From contig JAHDGF010000046.1 of the NCBI GenBank assembly GCA_020627785.1, forward strand, positions 1 to 40,074: 40,074 bases of DNA. The letters run 5' to 3'. Below the pieces are notes generated by a model. The model saw nothing but the letters and a program-made list of their open reading frames with translations, searched no databases and was not told the DNA's origin. The position numbers and the translations under genes were made by a program. Below, piece after piece: positions 8,268-16,335 of the stretch (within the stretch, counting starts at the first letter, position 1; each line of letters opens with the position of its first letter). Source of the DNA: Saprospiraceae bacterium (GTDB taxonomy: Bacteria; Bacteroidota; Bacteroidia; Chitinophagales; Saprospiraceae).

Positions 8268-10132
8268 TTTTTTTCTCTCTGTTTTTGAATTTCCTGCTGC
8301 GCCTTCATTGCTTCTTCTAATCGCTCTTGGAATCCACTTTTTTTCTTTTTTGGTTTGGCCTTTTCAACCTCCAACTCCGCTCTTATCTTGTCATCATCGA
8401 AGACAAACTTCTTGGTAATTACGGTTTGTAAGATGTTGAACAAGTTACTGAAAAACATATAACAGGTCAGACCGGCCGCGTAATTATTAAAGAATACCAA
8501 GAACATGATTGGCATAAAGTATTGAACATACTTCATGGCTGGATTAGCAGACATGTCCATGTGCTTGGTGTTGTAATAAGTATATGCAACCGTAGAAATG
8601 GCCCAAAGAATTGTAAACAATGAAAGGTGTTGCCCAAACATTGGAATTTCAAATGGTAGCCAGCCGATCACATCAAACGAAGACAAATCCGTCGCCCATA
8701 AGAATGGTTCTTGGCGGAAAGTGATGGAAGCTGGAAAGAATCGGAAAAGGGCATACCAGATCGGCATCTGCAAGACCATTGGCATACATCCGCCCAAAGG
8801 ACTTACTCCATATTCTCGATAGATCTTCATGGTCTCCATCTGGATGCGCTGTGCATCATCCTTATATTTATCTTTTAACCCACTTAGCTTTGGCTTTAGT
8901 GCACCCATTTTAGCCTGCGAGTAAAGCATCTTATACATGAAAGGGTAGAGGAGCATTTTTAAAATGAAAATCATGACAATGATTACCACTCCTTTACTAC
9001 CGATATACTTACTTAAGAAATTAAAAGAAGGCCTGATAATGTACCGATTGATCGAACCAAAAATTGATCGACCAAATGGAATAATTTCGTCTAAGCCATT
9101 ATCAAAAGACTTGAGCGTATTGAATTCATTTGGACCTAAGTACATTTTGAAATTGAAGTTTTCGTTGGCACCTCCTTGAAGGGCAAGATCTCCTTCTCCC
9201 TTGGTCAGCTTCATATATTCACTGTCTTCTCCAAGAGTTTTTGTTTCAAAATATGTATTGCTAAACGTTTGCCCCTGAGGCATAATAGACATATTGAAAA
9301 ATTGATTGGTATGAGCCATCCATTCAATTTTCTCATCTTCATCTTCTTCTACATCATCCCCTCGACAATTACAGTAGTCTGAATTGTCATCATCGGGTTT
9401 AAAATATATCGTACTATAGAATTGCTCAAAGGTCTGATTTAGCTCAATTTTATTGAGGTACTCATGCCATCTAAATCTTATCTTATCTGAGCCAGGATCT
9501 AAAATCTGATTGGCTCCATTGATTTTCAGTTGGTAGTCTACGGTATAAGACCCTGGACTCAATGTATATATCTGCTCAATTTTTGAACCTCCAGCTCCGA
9601 CCGACTCAAAGCGGATGCTGTTGTCTGATTTAGTTGCTTGAAAGATGAGATCAGCGGTACTAATTTTAGTTCCTTGCTTAGAGTTGAATATATACTCAAA
9701 TCTACTTTTTTCATTCCCGAGTAAAAGTTCTTCTTTTACCTCTTCTCGATTTTCATCCAAAGTTACCTTGTCATGTTGACTCAAGGTAGTTCCAACAATT
9801 CTTCCTCCTTTGGTACTAAAGTCAATGGTGAAAACATCATTGCTAATAGATTCGATGGACTCAGTTCCGGCCATCATCTGACCAACGGCTCCGTGCTGTG
9901 CATTTAATTGACTTACCGCAACTGAATCATGCGGAGAAACGGCTGCAGCAGTCTGCGTCATTGGTTGGCTGCCTCCCTCTTCAAATTCTTTTTGCGCAAG
10001 TTGGACCTGCTCGATAGAATCCCGCACAAATTGTTGCCTAGCAATCTGTTCTTCAGTCGGTGCCGTCGTATACATCCAAGCAAAGAACAATCCCATCAAA
10101 AGAATGAACCCAATAATCTGATTCCGCTCCAT
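8261..10132 (-). CDS. yidC: Membrane protein insertase YidC
   Basis: 623 residues, the long Gram-negative form. TM1 is at about residues 5-22 (IIGFILLMGLFFAWMY), followed by a large periplasmic beta-sandwich domain (about 90-350) and then the conserved Oxa1/YidC core: VVIIVMIFILKMLLYPFMY, the cytoplasmic hairpin with MGALKPKLSGLKDKY, GGCMPMVLQMPIWYALFRFF, and the final TM segments with FNNYAAGLTCYMFFSN. The C-terminal tail is very basic, as expected for ribosome contact. The protein inserts and folds inner-membrane proteins with or without SecYEG. The usual rpmH-rnpA neighbours are absent; here yidC heads a minus-strand operon with gpsA and two coiled-coil genes. A perfect -7 box lies 23 bp upstream of its start. 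Confidence 0.97.
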   Translation of the reverse strand: MERNQIIGFILLMGLFFAWMYTTAPTEEQIARQQFVRDSIEQVQLAQKEFEEGGSQPMTQTAAAVSPHDSVAVSQLNAQHGAVGQMMAGTESIESISNDVFTIDFSTKGGRIVGTTLSQHDKVTLDENREEVKEELLLGNEKSRFEYIFNSKQGTKISTADLIFQATKSDNSIRFESVGAGGSKIEQIYTLSPGSYTVDYQLKINGANQILDPGSDKIRFRWHEYLNKIELNQTFEQFYSTIYFKPDDDNSDYCNCRGDDVEEDEDEKIEWMAHTNQFFNMSIMPQGQTFSNTYFETKTLGEDSEYMKLTKGEGDLALQGGANENFNFKMYLGPNEFNTLKSFDNGLDEIIPFGRSIFGSINRYIIRPSFNFLSKYIGSKGVVIIVMIFILKMLLYPFMYKMLYSQAKMGALKPKLSGLKDKYKDDAQRIQMETMKIYREYGVSPLGGCMPMVLQMPIWYALFRFFPASITFRQEPFLWATDLSSFDVIGWLPFEIPMFGQHLSLFTILWAISTVAYTYYNTKHMDMSANPAMKYVQYFMPIMFLVFFNNYAAGLTCYMFFSNLFNILQTVITKKFVFDDDKIRAELEVEKAKPKKKKSGFQERLEEAMKAQQEIQKQREKKK

Positions 10133-10154
10133 TTATTTACTTTGAAATTTTCGC

Positions 10155-10162
10155 CAAAGGTA
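10155..10162 (-). promoter_or_regulatory. -7 promoter box for yidC
   Basis: TACCTTTG on the minus strand, a full match to the Bacteroidota -7 consensus TAnnTTTG, predicting a start of transcription near 10148 and a 5' leader of about 15 nt. No TTTG is found at the -33 position, so the call rests on one element. Confidence 0.55.
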
Positions 10163-10296
10163 CAATTTTGCAATAGCATTGGTCGCCGGTCCATTAAAAA
10201 AGACCAATCGATTTAAATTAACGTTGAATGTTCGATTTTTAAAGATTTTGGTAGAACTTAAGGCTGAAATCTTAATTTAGATTTATATTACTGACT

Positions 10297-11043
10297 ATGA
10301 ATAAGCTACATATATTTATTTGTTTGCTATGTTCCTTTTTGATGGCACTTTCGTGCAAATACGAGGCTCCAGAAAGCAAAGAAAATCTTCTGCCAGCACT
10401 AGAATATGAACTTTCAACACCTCAAAATGGCACTCCGGAGGCCCATCCTCTATTGATTGTCCTACATGGAAGAGGTAGTAATGCCGCGAACTCCATGCAA
10501 TGGGCAAGTCAATTAGGTAATGATTGGTTGGTTGTGACGGCTCAAGGACCTTACAAGATGGCCGAAGATAAGTATCAATGGTATCCCTTGGAATTAAGAG
10601 GATCCGAACGAATATATGAATATGCTGCTGTCCAAGAATCCAAGCAACACGTAGTTCAACTCATAAATTCTCTATGTAAAAAACACTCCATCCAAAAGGA
10701 TAAGATCGTATTAATGGGATTTAGTCAAGGCGCCTTTATGGCCTCCGTCCTTGCTTTAGAAGAACCTGAGCTTTTCGCAGCCATCGGAATTTTAAGTGGT
10801 GGGATTCCAGTGGAAGCTAAAAAAGGGAAATCTTTAGATCCGAAATGGAAGAATTTAGATCTCTTTATTTCTCATGGTCGTCAAGATGCGGTCCTTGATT
10901 ATAATGCAGCCCAGACCGACGCTAATTTTTTAGCCGAGCTGGATATAAAGGTGACGGCTAGATGGTATGACTCAGGTCACACCATCTCTGGTCAGAATTT
11001 TCAGGATCTTTACGGCTGGCTTGAAGGCATCAGGATAAAATAA
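10297..11043 (+). CDS. Alpha/beta-hydrolase lipoprotein (phospholipase/carboxylesterase type)
   Basis: 248 residues. The N-terminus is a lipoprotein-like signal (MALSC, Cys20), so the mature enzyme is probably anchored on the periplasmic or outer-membrane side. The fold is that of the phospholipase/carboxylesterase (YpfH/Est) group: the oxyanion region LHGRGSN (56-62), the nucleophile elbow GFSQGAF with Ser143, FISHGRQDAVLDY with Asp197, and DSGHTIS with His228, giving a complete Ser-Asp-His triad. The expected reaction is ester hydrolysis; the substrate is unknown. It converges on the large T9SS gene with only 2 bp between the stops, and no terminator hairpin fits between them. The 164-bp gap upstream carries no convincing plus-strand promoter. 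Confidence 0.9.
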   Translation: MNKLHIFICLLCSFLMALSCKYEAPESKENLLPALEYELSTPQNGTPEAHPLLIVLHGRGSNAANSMQWASQLGNDWLVVTAQGPYKMAEDKYQWYPLELRGSERIYEYAAVQESKQHVVQLINSLCKKHSIQKDKIVLMGFSQGAFMASVLALEEPELFAAIGILSGGIPVEAKKGKSLDPKWKNLDLFISHGRQDAVLDYNAAQTDANFLAELDIKVTARWYDSGHTISGQNFQDLYGWLEGIRIK

Positions 11044-11045
11044 AC

Positions 11046-14000
11046 TTAGCCCTTAAAAACCTTTTGATGCAAGACACTTCCTTCCTCATTTTCAATTTCA
11101 AGGAAGTATAACCCTAAGGGTAAATTAGATACATCAATTTCTTGAACCAATTGATTAGATCTGTATAAGGTCTGTCCGGATGGGGCGTAAATTCTTAAAC
11201 TCAATTCTGATGGATTTACATCCTTAAAGTCTAGATATAAAATATCAGTCGTTGGATTAGGGTAAACAGTTATCTCAAAATCATCTAAGACTTCAACATT
11301 ATCTACCAAGCAATCAACATGATCTTCAGGCAAGACCTCAAGGAATAAGGTCTGAATAGAATCACACCCAAATATGGAGGCTAGGGTATCGATATACATT
11401 CCCGTTGTTGTATAGCCAGCATATTCTTCACCTTCACAGATGCTCACGGATAATTCAATCTCCGAATCTTTGCACAAGTAATAGTTCGAAGTTTTATTGG
11501 TGATGATAGGCTCGTTGAAATCAAAATAAATTCTGGCCTCATTTTCTATGTGCATTCCAGGTGGAGTACTTTCATTAACTGCCGCCTTGAATTTTATAAA
11601 ACCATGTGAGTCCATTTCATTTGTCGTGCTATCAACCAGTTGAATGTCTGGAAATTGAACCACCATCACTGACCCTTCTAAATGCCAATTAAAATCATGA
11701 GAGGCAATGACAGGTCTTATACTGATTGGGTTAATGTGACGTGGTAGATCATCTACAATTCTTACATTAAAAGCGGTATCCGAACCTGTATTTTGAAAAC
11801 GCACGAGATACTCTAAGTTTGAATTTTTCGCGATGATTTCTTTACTCTGGAATCCATTTACAAATGCTGTTTTATCATTCGGATCCCAAGATCCAATGTT
11901 GGGCATACAAAAGAAGCCTTGAGATAATGAGTCTAATTCATAGCACGGATTATCATATTCTGAAATTAAAAAGTTGGAGTAATGTTCCCAGCCTAATTCA
12001 ACATCACAACTTATATTAAATACGACAACCCCTTGTGTGAATTGATTCCTTTTGATAGGATCTACGGCTAAGGTGATGGTACTTCCATCCTGATCTACAA
12101 CCTCAAAGCTTGACGAAACAAAATCAAAGAAATCATCCAGCTCTACCGTTATGATCAAATTTTCAGAAGCTACTGAACCCCTATTATCTAATCGAATGTG
12201 CGTGGTATTATCAAAGCATCGTCTCAGGAATGGCGTTCCTGCACTCAATTGTATATCAGCACATTCATTAATTATTTCTAAAGGGATGAAGGCATTATTA
12301 ACTTCATCAGGAATAATATCAATGGTCTGAATTGGATTACAACTTTCGTAAAAGTCTGGATTAAATTCTGCTAGTACTTCATAATCAGTACCACTGACAA
12401 TAAGTTTAACCTCTCCGTTTTCATCAGTCAATGATGTAAAACCTGAACCTAGCTGTACAAAGATATTTTCAAGACCCTCTTCAGTATCTGTATACGTACA
12501 ATCTCCGTCTTCATCTAAAAATACCTTTGCCTTGAGCACCGTTGCTCTTCCATCTAAAGATTCTAAGGAAGTCAGGATTCCAGTTCCATCAGTGGCTATA
12601 TAAACATGATCGTCTGGGCCAATGGTTACATCATTAATTCTATAAAGATCAGGATGTTCTGGCGTAATTTCTTCCCAAGATTGTCCCGCATCAAAACTGA
12701 CAGCAACAATCTCCTCACTCCACAAGATCAAGCGATCTTTTCGGTCAGTTTTAAGATTATAAGTTCCAGCAAAATTGCAAGGAGGAAATGGTAATTCATA
12801 TTCATTCCATGTATTTCCTCCATCATATGAGTAAATAAAAAAAGCCATTCCTGAAGATCCACCCGAATACTTGACTTTGTATAAATGATCTACACTGTAT
12901 GCTGATACTAGGTTGGAACAGGTGCCAGAAGGCACATCCAAAGTGACTTGATCTCCATTTTCATCTAAATAAATTATGAAATCTTGGAATCCATTGTAGC
13001 CAAATACAATACCCGAAGATAAAACTCCATAAGGTTCAAATCCAAGTTGGACGGTGTCCCAAGTCATTCCGTTGTCTTCCGAGATAAAATATCGGTCAGC
13101 TACTCTTTGGAGTGCGTAGATATTTCCATTTCTTTCAAATAATTCTGAGCTGTAGAAATCTTCACTTTCTATCCAGGTAGCACCTCCATCTTCGGAGAAG
13201 TGGTTTAGGCCTCCTAAAAACAACCCAGATTCTAAACTTAAAACAACATCACTCCAAACAGGCTCAGCAAGAGCTTCCCATGGGTCATTTAAAGAGCGTT
13301 TATAATATGCAATTTCTCGGCAAGTGGTTATCACAATATTATTATCAGATCCGACCGCCACCTGATTGGCGTGTGGAACCTTGTGGCTATTTTCTTTTTT
13401 TACCCAACTTTCTCCACAGTCACTTGAAGTATAGATGGGGTAGTTTTCACATCCAGCAGTATAGGTGGTTACTAATTCGCAGTTTAATGAGGCCCATGTC
13501 ATTTCAAAACCATCTGGTTCTGGGCTTTCGATTTCTTGAAAATTGTCACCTGCATCTATTGAAATGAAAGTTCTATTTGTTGGTGAACTTGTATTTGTAA
13601 TAACGGTGCCATTACTTATTGCTTCAACAAACGCAGAACCATCCTCATATGGGATCCAAGTTTGACCCCCATCAGAAGAAAAACTTGATCGCGTATAGAT
13701 TCTGTTATTTTCGTAAGCTTCAACTGTTCCCTGTGAGATAAAGGACTCTAATTCATTTAATTCATTATCAAATCTTTTGACTCTATTTTGATCAAAGGCA
13801 TAAATGGTTCCATCCTCTATTAAGCCAAATTTATCAGCCTCAAAATCATTTTCTCTGAGCAGTTGACCATCAATCGAAAAAACTCTCATTTCTTCTGTTG
13901 CTGTAGCAACTAATATTTCTTCATCATTTAAAAATTCAAATTCATTTATTACTCCTCCGAACGTAGAGATGGTAGGTTCTAATGGAGTATCTACATCAAC

Positions 14001-14324
14001 ATATTTGTAAAGAGTATTTCCAATTGGGAAGTAGAGTTCATCCTTATATATTTTATAAAGAAAATCATAGTAAGCAAGAGAACTAGAAAAGGAGTAATTT
14101 TCTATTTCAGGGCCATCATAAAAGACTTCCCAAGTCTCTCCTTGATCCTTCGAAAGAAAAAACTCTGCAGGAAATCCAGCAAACCCTAAAATGTTTCCAT
14201 CTTCAAACATTGTCAGTGCCTTTATGTCAGAATCATTATGGTGCTCAAGTTCTGTGTAAGTTAGTTGAGCGTTCAATGCAGAGGAACACAAAATGAGCAA
14301 GGCAATAAATGGTAAAGTCTTCAT
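11046..14324 (-). CDS. Large secreted BNR-repeat protein with T9SS sorting domain
   Basis: 1092 residues. The signal peptide is 1-19. From about 55 to 550 lie eight BNR-type blades of pattern S-x-D-x-G-x-T/S-W (for example SKDQGETW, SEDGGATW, SFDAGQSW), indicating a beta-propeller of the sortilin/photosystem-stability type rather than a sialidase. Around 595-650 is an SD-repeat-B/Cna-B-like unit (DEDGDCTYTD). About 805-960 is a Bacteroidota repeat domain starting GSWDPNDKTAF. Then comes a short module ending FGCDSIQTLFLEV, followed by a type A T9SS C-terminal sorting domain (YPNPTTDILYLDF to the end, about 1017-1092). The protein should cross the outer membrane by the Por system and be surface attached or released. 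No catalytic residues are evident; adhesion or carbohydrate binding is plausible. Confidence 0.9.
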   Translation of the reverse strand: MKTLPFIALLILCSSALNAQLTYTELEHHNDSDIKALTMFEDGNILGFAGFPAEFFLSKDQGETWEVFYDGPEIENYSFSSSLAYYDFLYKIYKDELYFPIGNTLYKYVDVDTPLEPTISTFGGVINEFEFLNDEEILVATATEEMRVFSIDGQLLRENDFEADKFGLIEDGTIYAFDQNRVKRFDNELNELESFISQGTVEAYENNRIYTRSSFSSDGGQTWIPYEDGSAFVEAISNGTVITNTSSPTNRTFISIDAGDNFQEIESPEPDGFEMTWASLNCELVTTYTAGCENYPIYTSSDCGESWVKKENSHKVPHANQVAVGSDNNIVITTCREIAYYKRSLNDPWEALAEPVWSDVVLSLESGLFLGGLNHFSEDGGATWIESEDFYSSELFERNGNIYALQRVADRYFISEDNGMTWDTVQLGFEPYGVLSSGIVFGYNGFQDFIIYLDENGDQVTLDVPSGTCSNLVSAYSVDHLYKVKYSGGSSGMAFFIYSYDGGNTWNEYELPFPPCNFAGTYNLKTDRKDRLILWSEEIVAVSFDAGQSWEEITPEHPDLYRINDVTIGPDDHVYIATDGTGILTSLESLDGRATVLKAKVFLDEDGDCTYTDTEEGLENIFVQLGSGFTSLTDENGEVKLIVSGTDYEVLAEFNPDFYESCNPIQTIDIIPDEVNNAFIPLEIINECADIQLSAGTPFLRRCFDNTTHIRLDNRGSVASENLIITVELDDFFDFVSSSFEVVDQDGSTITLAVDPIKRNQFTQGVVVFNISCDVELGWEHYSNFLISEYDNPCYELDSLSQGFFCMPNIGSWDPNDKTAFVNGFQSKEIIAKNSNLEYLVRFQNTGSDTAFNVRIVDDLPRHINPISIRPVIASHDFNWHLEGSVMVVQFPDIQLVDSTTNEMDSHGFIKFKAAVNESTPPGMHIENEARIYFDFNEPIITNKTSNYYLCKDSEIELSVSICEGEEYAGYTTTGMYIDTLASIFGCDSIQTLFLEVLPEDHVDCLVDNVEVLDDFEITVYPNPTTDILYLDFKDVNPSELSLRIYAPSGQTLYRSNQLVQEIDVSNLPLGLYFLEIENEEGSVLHQKVFKG

Positions 14325-14407
14325 AGCGAAAGTTGGTTGGTAATATATCTACGTCGTGGGATAATTATTATACGTTAAAGATTTCATTTTCGCTGCTTGA
14401 AGGGGAA

Positions 14408-14941
14408 TTAATCTATAGTTGTCTCAGAACGGATTTTTCTAATGATGAAATTCATAAATAAAATAATCAAACAAGGAACCCACAAATAAATCCATTCACT
14501 AATCAAAACTTGAACACCCCAGTCACTAAAAAATCTTTGGATACTCATTGGGGATACTTTAATGAACCGCCACGGTAGAAACATTCGCTCATCCGAGAAG
14601 GGAGCAAAAAATGCAATACCTCTTCCACCCGTAGTCATCGCATCAAGGATCGGGTGAGATATGGTTGCTGCCATATACAATAAGGCATATTTGAATTGAT
14701 CTTTTCGGTGGAATATAATACTGATCAAAAATCCAAAAACAATCGCAAAAAAGATCGAATGGGTAAATCCTCGATGTCCAAACATATGTTCATAAGGGAT
14801 CCCAAATTTTAGGGTAATCACATCTGCATCAGGAAAGATAGCACAAAACATTGCCAACAAGGTGACCTTAATAGGTGCGGAATGAAGACTCGTTTTCTTT
14901 AAGGTATAAGAGACAATTGCATGTCCAAAGGCTGAGGCCAT
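14408..14941 (-). CDS. YdjM/DUF457-like inner-membrane metal-dependent hydrolase family protein
   Basis: 177 residues with four to five hydrophobic segments. Conserved family residues are visible: HAIVSY near the N-terminus, FPDADV (36-41), GHRGFTHS (55-62) and SHPILDAMTTGGRG (95-108), followed by the FFAPFSDERMFLPWR block. These His/Asp positions match the family often annotated 'metal-dependent hydrolase' or LexA-regulated YdjM; the biochemical activity of the family is not well defined. It is transcribed divergently from the GNAT gene across 51 bp and lies 83 bp from the start of the large T9SS gene on the same strand, far enough apart to be a separate unit. Confidence 0.88.
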   Translation of the reverse strand: MASAFGHAIVSYTLKKTSLHSAPIKVTLLAMFCAIFPDADVITLKFGIPYEHMFGHRGFTHSIFFAIVFGFLISIIFHRKDQFKYALLYMAATISHPILDAMTTGGRGIAFFAPFSDERMFLPWRFIKVSPMSIQRFFSDWGVQVLISEWIYLWVPCLIILFMNFIIRKIRSETTID

Positions 14942-14992
14942 AATTTTTCTTTATACAATAAAACTAAATGAAATTATTGGCTATCTTCCTTT

Positions 14993-15481
14993 ATGATTGA
15001 TGATGTTTATCTTAAACCACTCATGGAAGAAGACATTCCGATGCTTTTGGAGTGGATGGAGCAAGAAGATATATTGAAATTTTTCGGTGATCCCTTGGAA
15101 TGGATTGCGGAAATCAAACAAAATTTAAAGAATCCGGAATGGATTTTTCATTTCATAGCGATCACCGACAGACCTATTGGATTTTGTCAGTTTTATGATA
15201 CAGAGAAAGCTCCACAAGGACTTTGGTCCTTCGAAACTGAACCCACGGCAGGCATCGATTTTTTCATAGCGGAAGAAGAGTATCGAGGACAAGGCTTGGG
15301 TCGTGCAATGTTGTCTGAGTTGTTACACTTTATTGATAAAACGGAAAATTATAAATACATCCTAGCTGATGTAGATGAAAATAATTCTATAGCCAAGAGC
15401 TTTTTATTGGGCTTCGGATTTAAAGAGCATAAAAAAGGACTTGTTCGTTTTAATCTTGAAGATTTAGAAGGGATTACTTGA
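14993..15481 (+). CDS. GNAT-family N-acetyltransferase
   Basis: 162 residues, a single GNAT domain. The opening LKPLMEEDIPMLLEWMEQED resembles the AAC(6')/siderophore-acetylase-like branch. The acetyl-CoA pyrophosphate loop is EEYRGQGLGRAMLSELL (about 94-110), and the final NNSIAKSFLLGFGFKE is the usual motif B region. It would transfer acetyl from acetyl-CoA to a small-molecule or protein amine. The substrate cannot be assigned, and the sequence alone is not evidence of aminoglycoside resistance. The gene precedes kdsA by 59 bp on the same strand and could be co-transcribed with it. Confidence 0.9.
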   Translation: MIDDVYLKPLMEEDIPMLLEWMEQEDILKFFGDPLEWIAEIKQNLKNPEWIFHFIAITDRPIGFCQFYDTEKAPQGLWSFETEPTAGIDFFIAEEEYRGQGLGRAMLSELLHFIDKTENYKYILADVDENNSIAKSFLLGFGFKEHKKGLVRFNLEDLEGIT

Positions 15482-15540
15482 AATTTGTTCGTTGAAAATT
15501 GATATTCGTAGCTTATCGCTAAAAGCAAAACTCTAATCCA

Positions 15541-16335
15541 CTGGAAAGTCTAAAAAAGCATCCCAATTTTTTTCTCATCGCTGGCCCCTGTGCCATTGAA
15601 GGAGAATCCATGGCTATGACCATAGCTGAAGAAATGAAAGCTCTAACAGCTGAACTTAATATTCCATACATTTTTAAAGGCTCCTACAAAAAAGCCAATC
15701 GTAGCAGTCTCTCAAGCTTCACTGGAATTGGTAATGAAAAAGCACTTTCCATCTTATCAAAGGTCAAAAGCGAATTTGATTTGGAGACTACTACCGATAT
15801 TCATGCAGATGGTGAAGCTGCCATGGCTGCAGAGCATGTAGATTTACTTCAAATACCAGCGTTCTTGGCAAGACAAACAAGCCTCTTGGTAGCTGCTGCG
15901 AAGACCGGTAAAGCAGTTAATATTAAGAAGGGGCAATTTATGAGTGCAGAGACCATGAAATTTGCTGCGGAGAAAGTAGTCCAATCCGGTGGAGAAAATA
16001 TTTTATTAACGGAACGGGGAACCATGTTTGGGTATCAAGATCTTGTTGTGGATTTTCGATCAGTGCCAGTCATGAAGAATCTCGGATTTCCAGTAGTGGT
16101 TGATTGCACCCATTCACTTCAACAACCCAATCAATCAATCGGAGTAACAGGTGGTAGACCTGAACTTATTGAAACCATCGCCAAAGCAGCCATTGCCACA
16201 GGTGCGGATGGTCTTTTTATTGAAACTCATCCCGATCCTTCCTCCGCTAAATCAGATGGAAAAAATATGTTACCGCTTTCGCAAATGAAAGAACTGCTAG
16301 AAAAACTAATAAGAATAAGACAAGCGGTTAGCTAA
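15541..16335 (+). CDS. kdsA: 3-deoxy-8-phosphooctulonate (Kdo-8-P) synthase, probable CTG start
   Basis: Condenses phosphoenolpyruvate with arabinose-5-phosphate to give Kdo-8-phosphate for LPS inner core. The first ATG (15610) would give 241 residues and remove the essential opening FFLIAGPCAIEGES, which is encoded in frame just upstream. The frame is open back to a TAA at 15520-15522 and contains no ATG, GTG or TTG before 15610; the only near-cognate start is CTG at 15541, giving 264 residues beginning MESLKKHPNFF. The Cys of AGPC, together with THSLQQ, FIETHPDP and KSDGKN, matches the four ligands of metal-dependent (Aquifex-type) Kdo-8-P synthases. FKGSYKKANRS and GRPELIET are also conserved. 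The 3' end overlaps the converging transporter gene by 8 bp. The function is firm; the start codon is inferred. Confidence 0.9.
   Translation: MESLKKHPNFFLIAGPCAIEGESMAMTIAEEMKALTAELNIPYIFKGSYKKANRSSLSSFTGIGNEKALSILSKVKSEFDLETTTDIHADGEAAMAAEHVDLLQIPAFLARQTSLLVAAAKTGKAVNIKKGQFMSAETMKFAAEKVVQSGGENILLTERGTMFGYQDLVVDFRSVPVMKNLGFPVVVDCTHSLQQPNQSIGVTGGRPELIETIAKAAIATGADGLFIETHPDPSSAKSDGKNMLPLSQMKELLEKLIRIRQAVS

Noticed and set aside
11046..14324. Sialidase assignment for the BNR-repeat protein
   Set aside because: BNR blades alone do not make a sialidase; no arginine triad or FRIP-type motif was seen, and the blades are of the sortilin/photosystem type.
14325..14394. AGCGAAA (14325-14331) and its inverse TTTCGCT (14388-14394) flanking the start of the T9SS gene
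   Set aside because: Only 7 bp with a 56-bp spacer in AT-rich sequence; too weak to call a hairpin or operator.
14993..15481. Aminoglycoside resistance gene
   Set aside because: The similarity is to the general GNAT fold and the AAC(6')-like branch only; nothing in the context (no integron, no mobile element) supports resistance.
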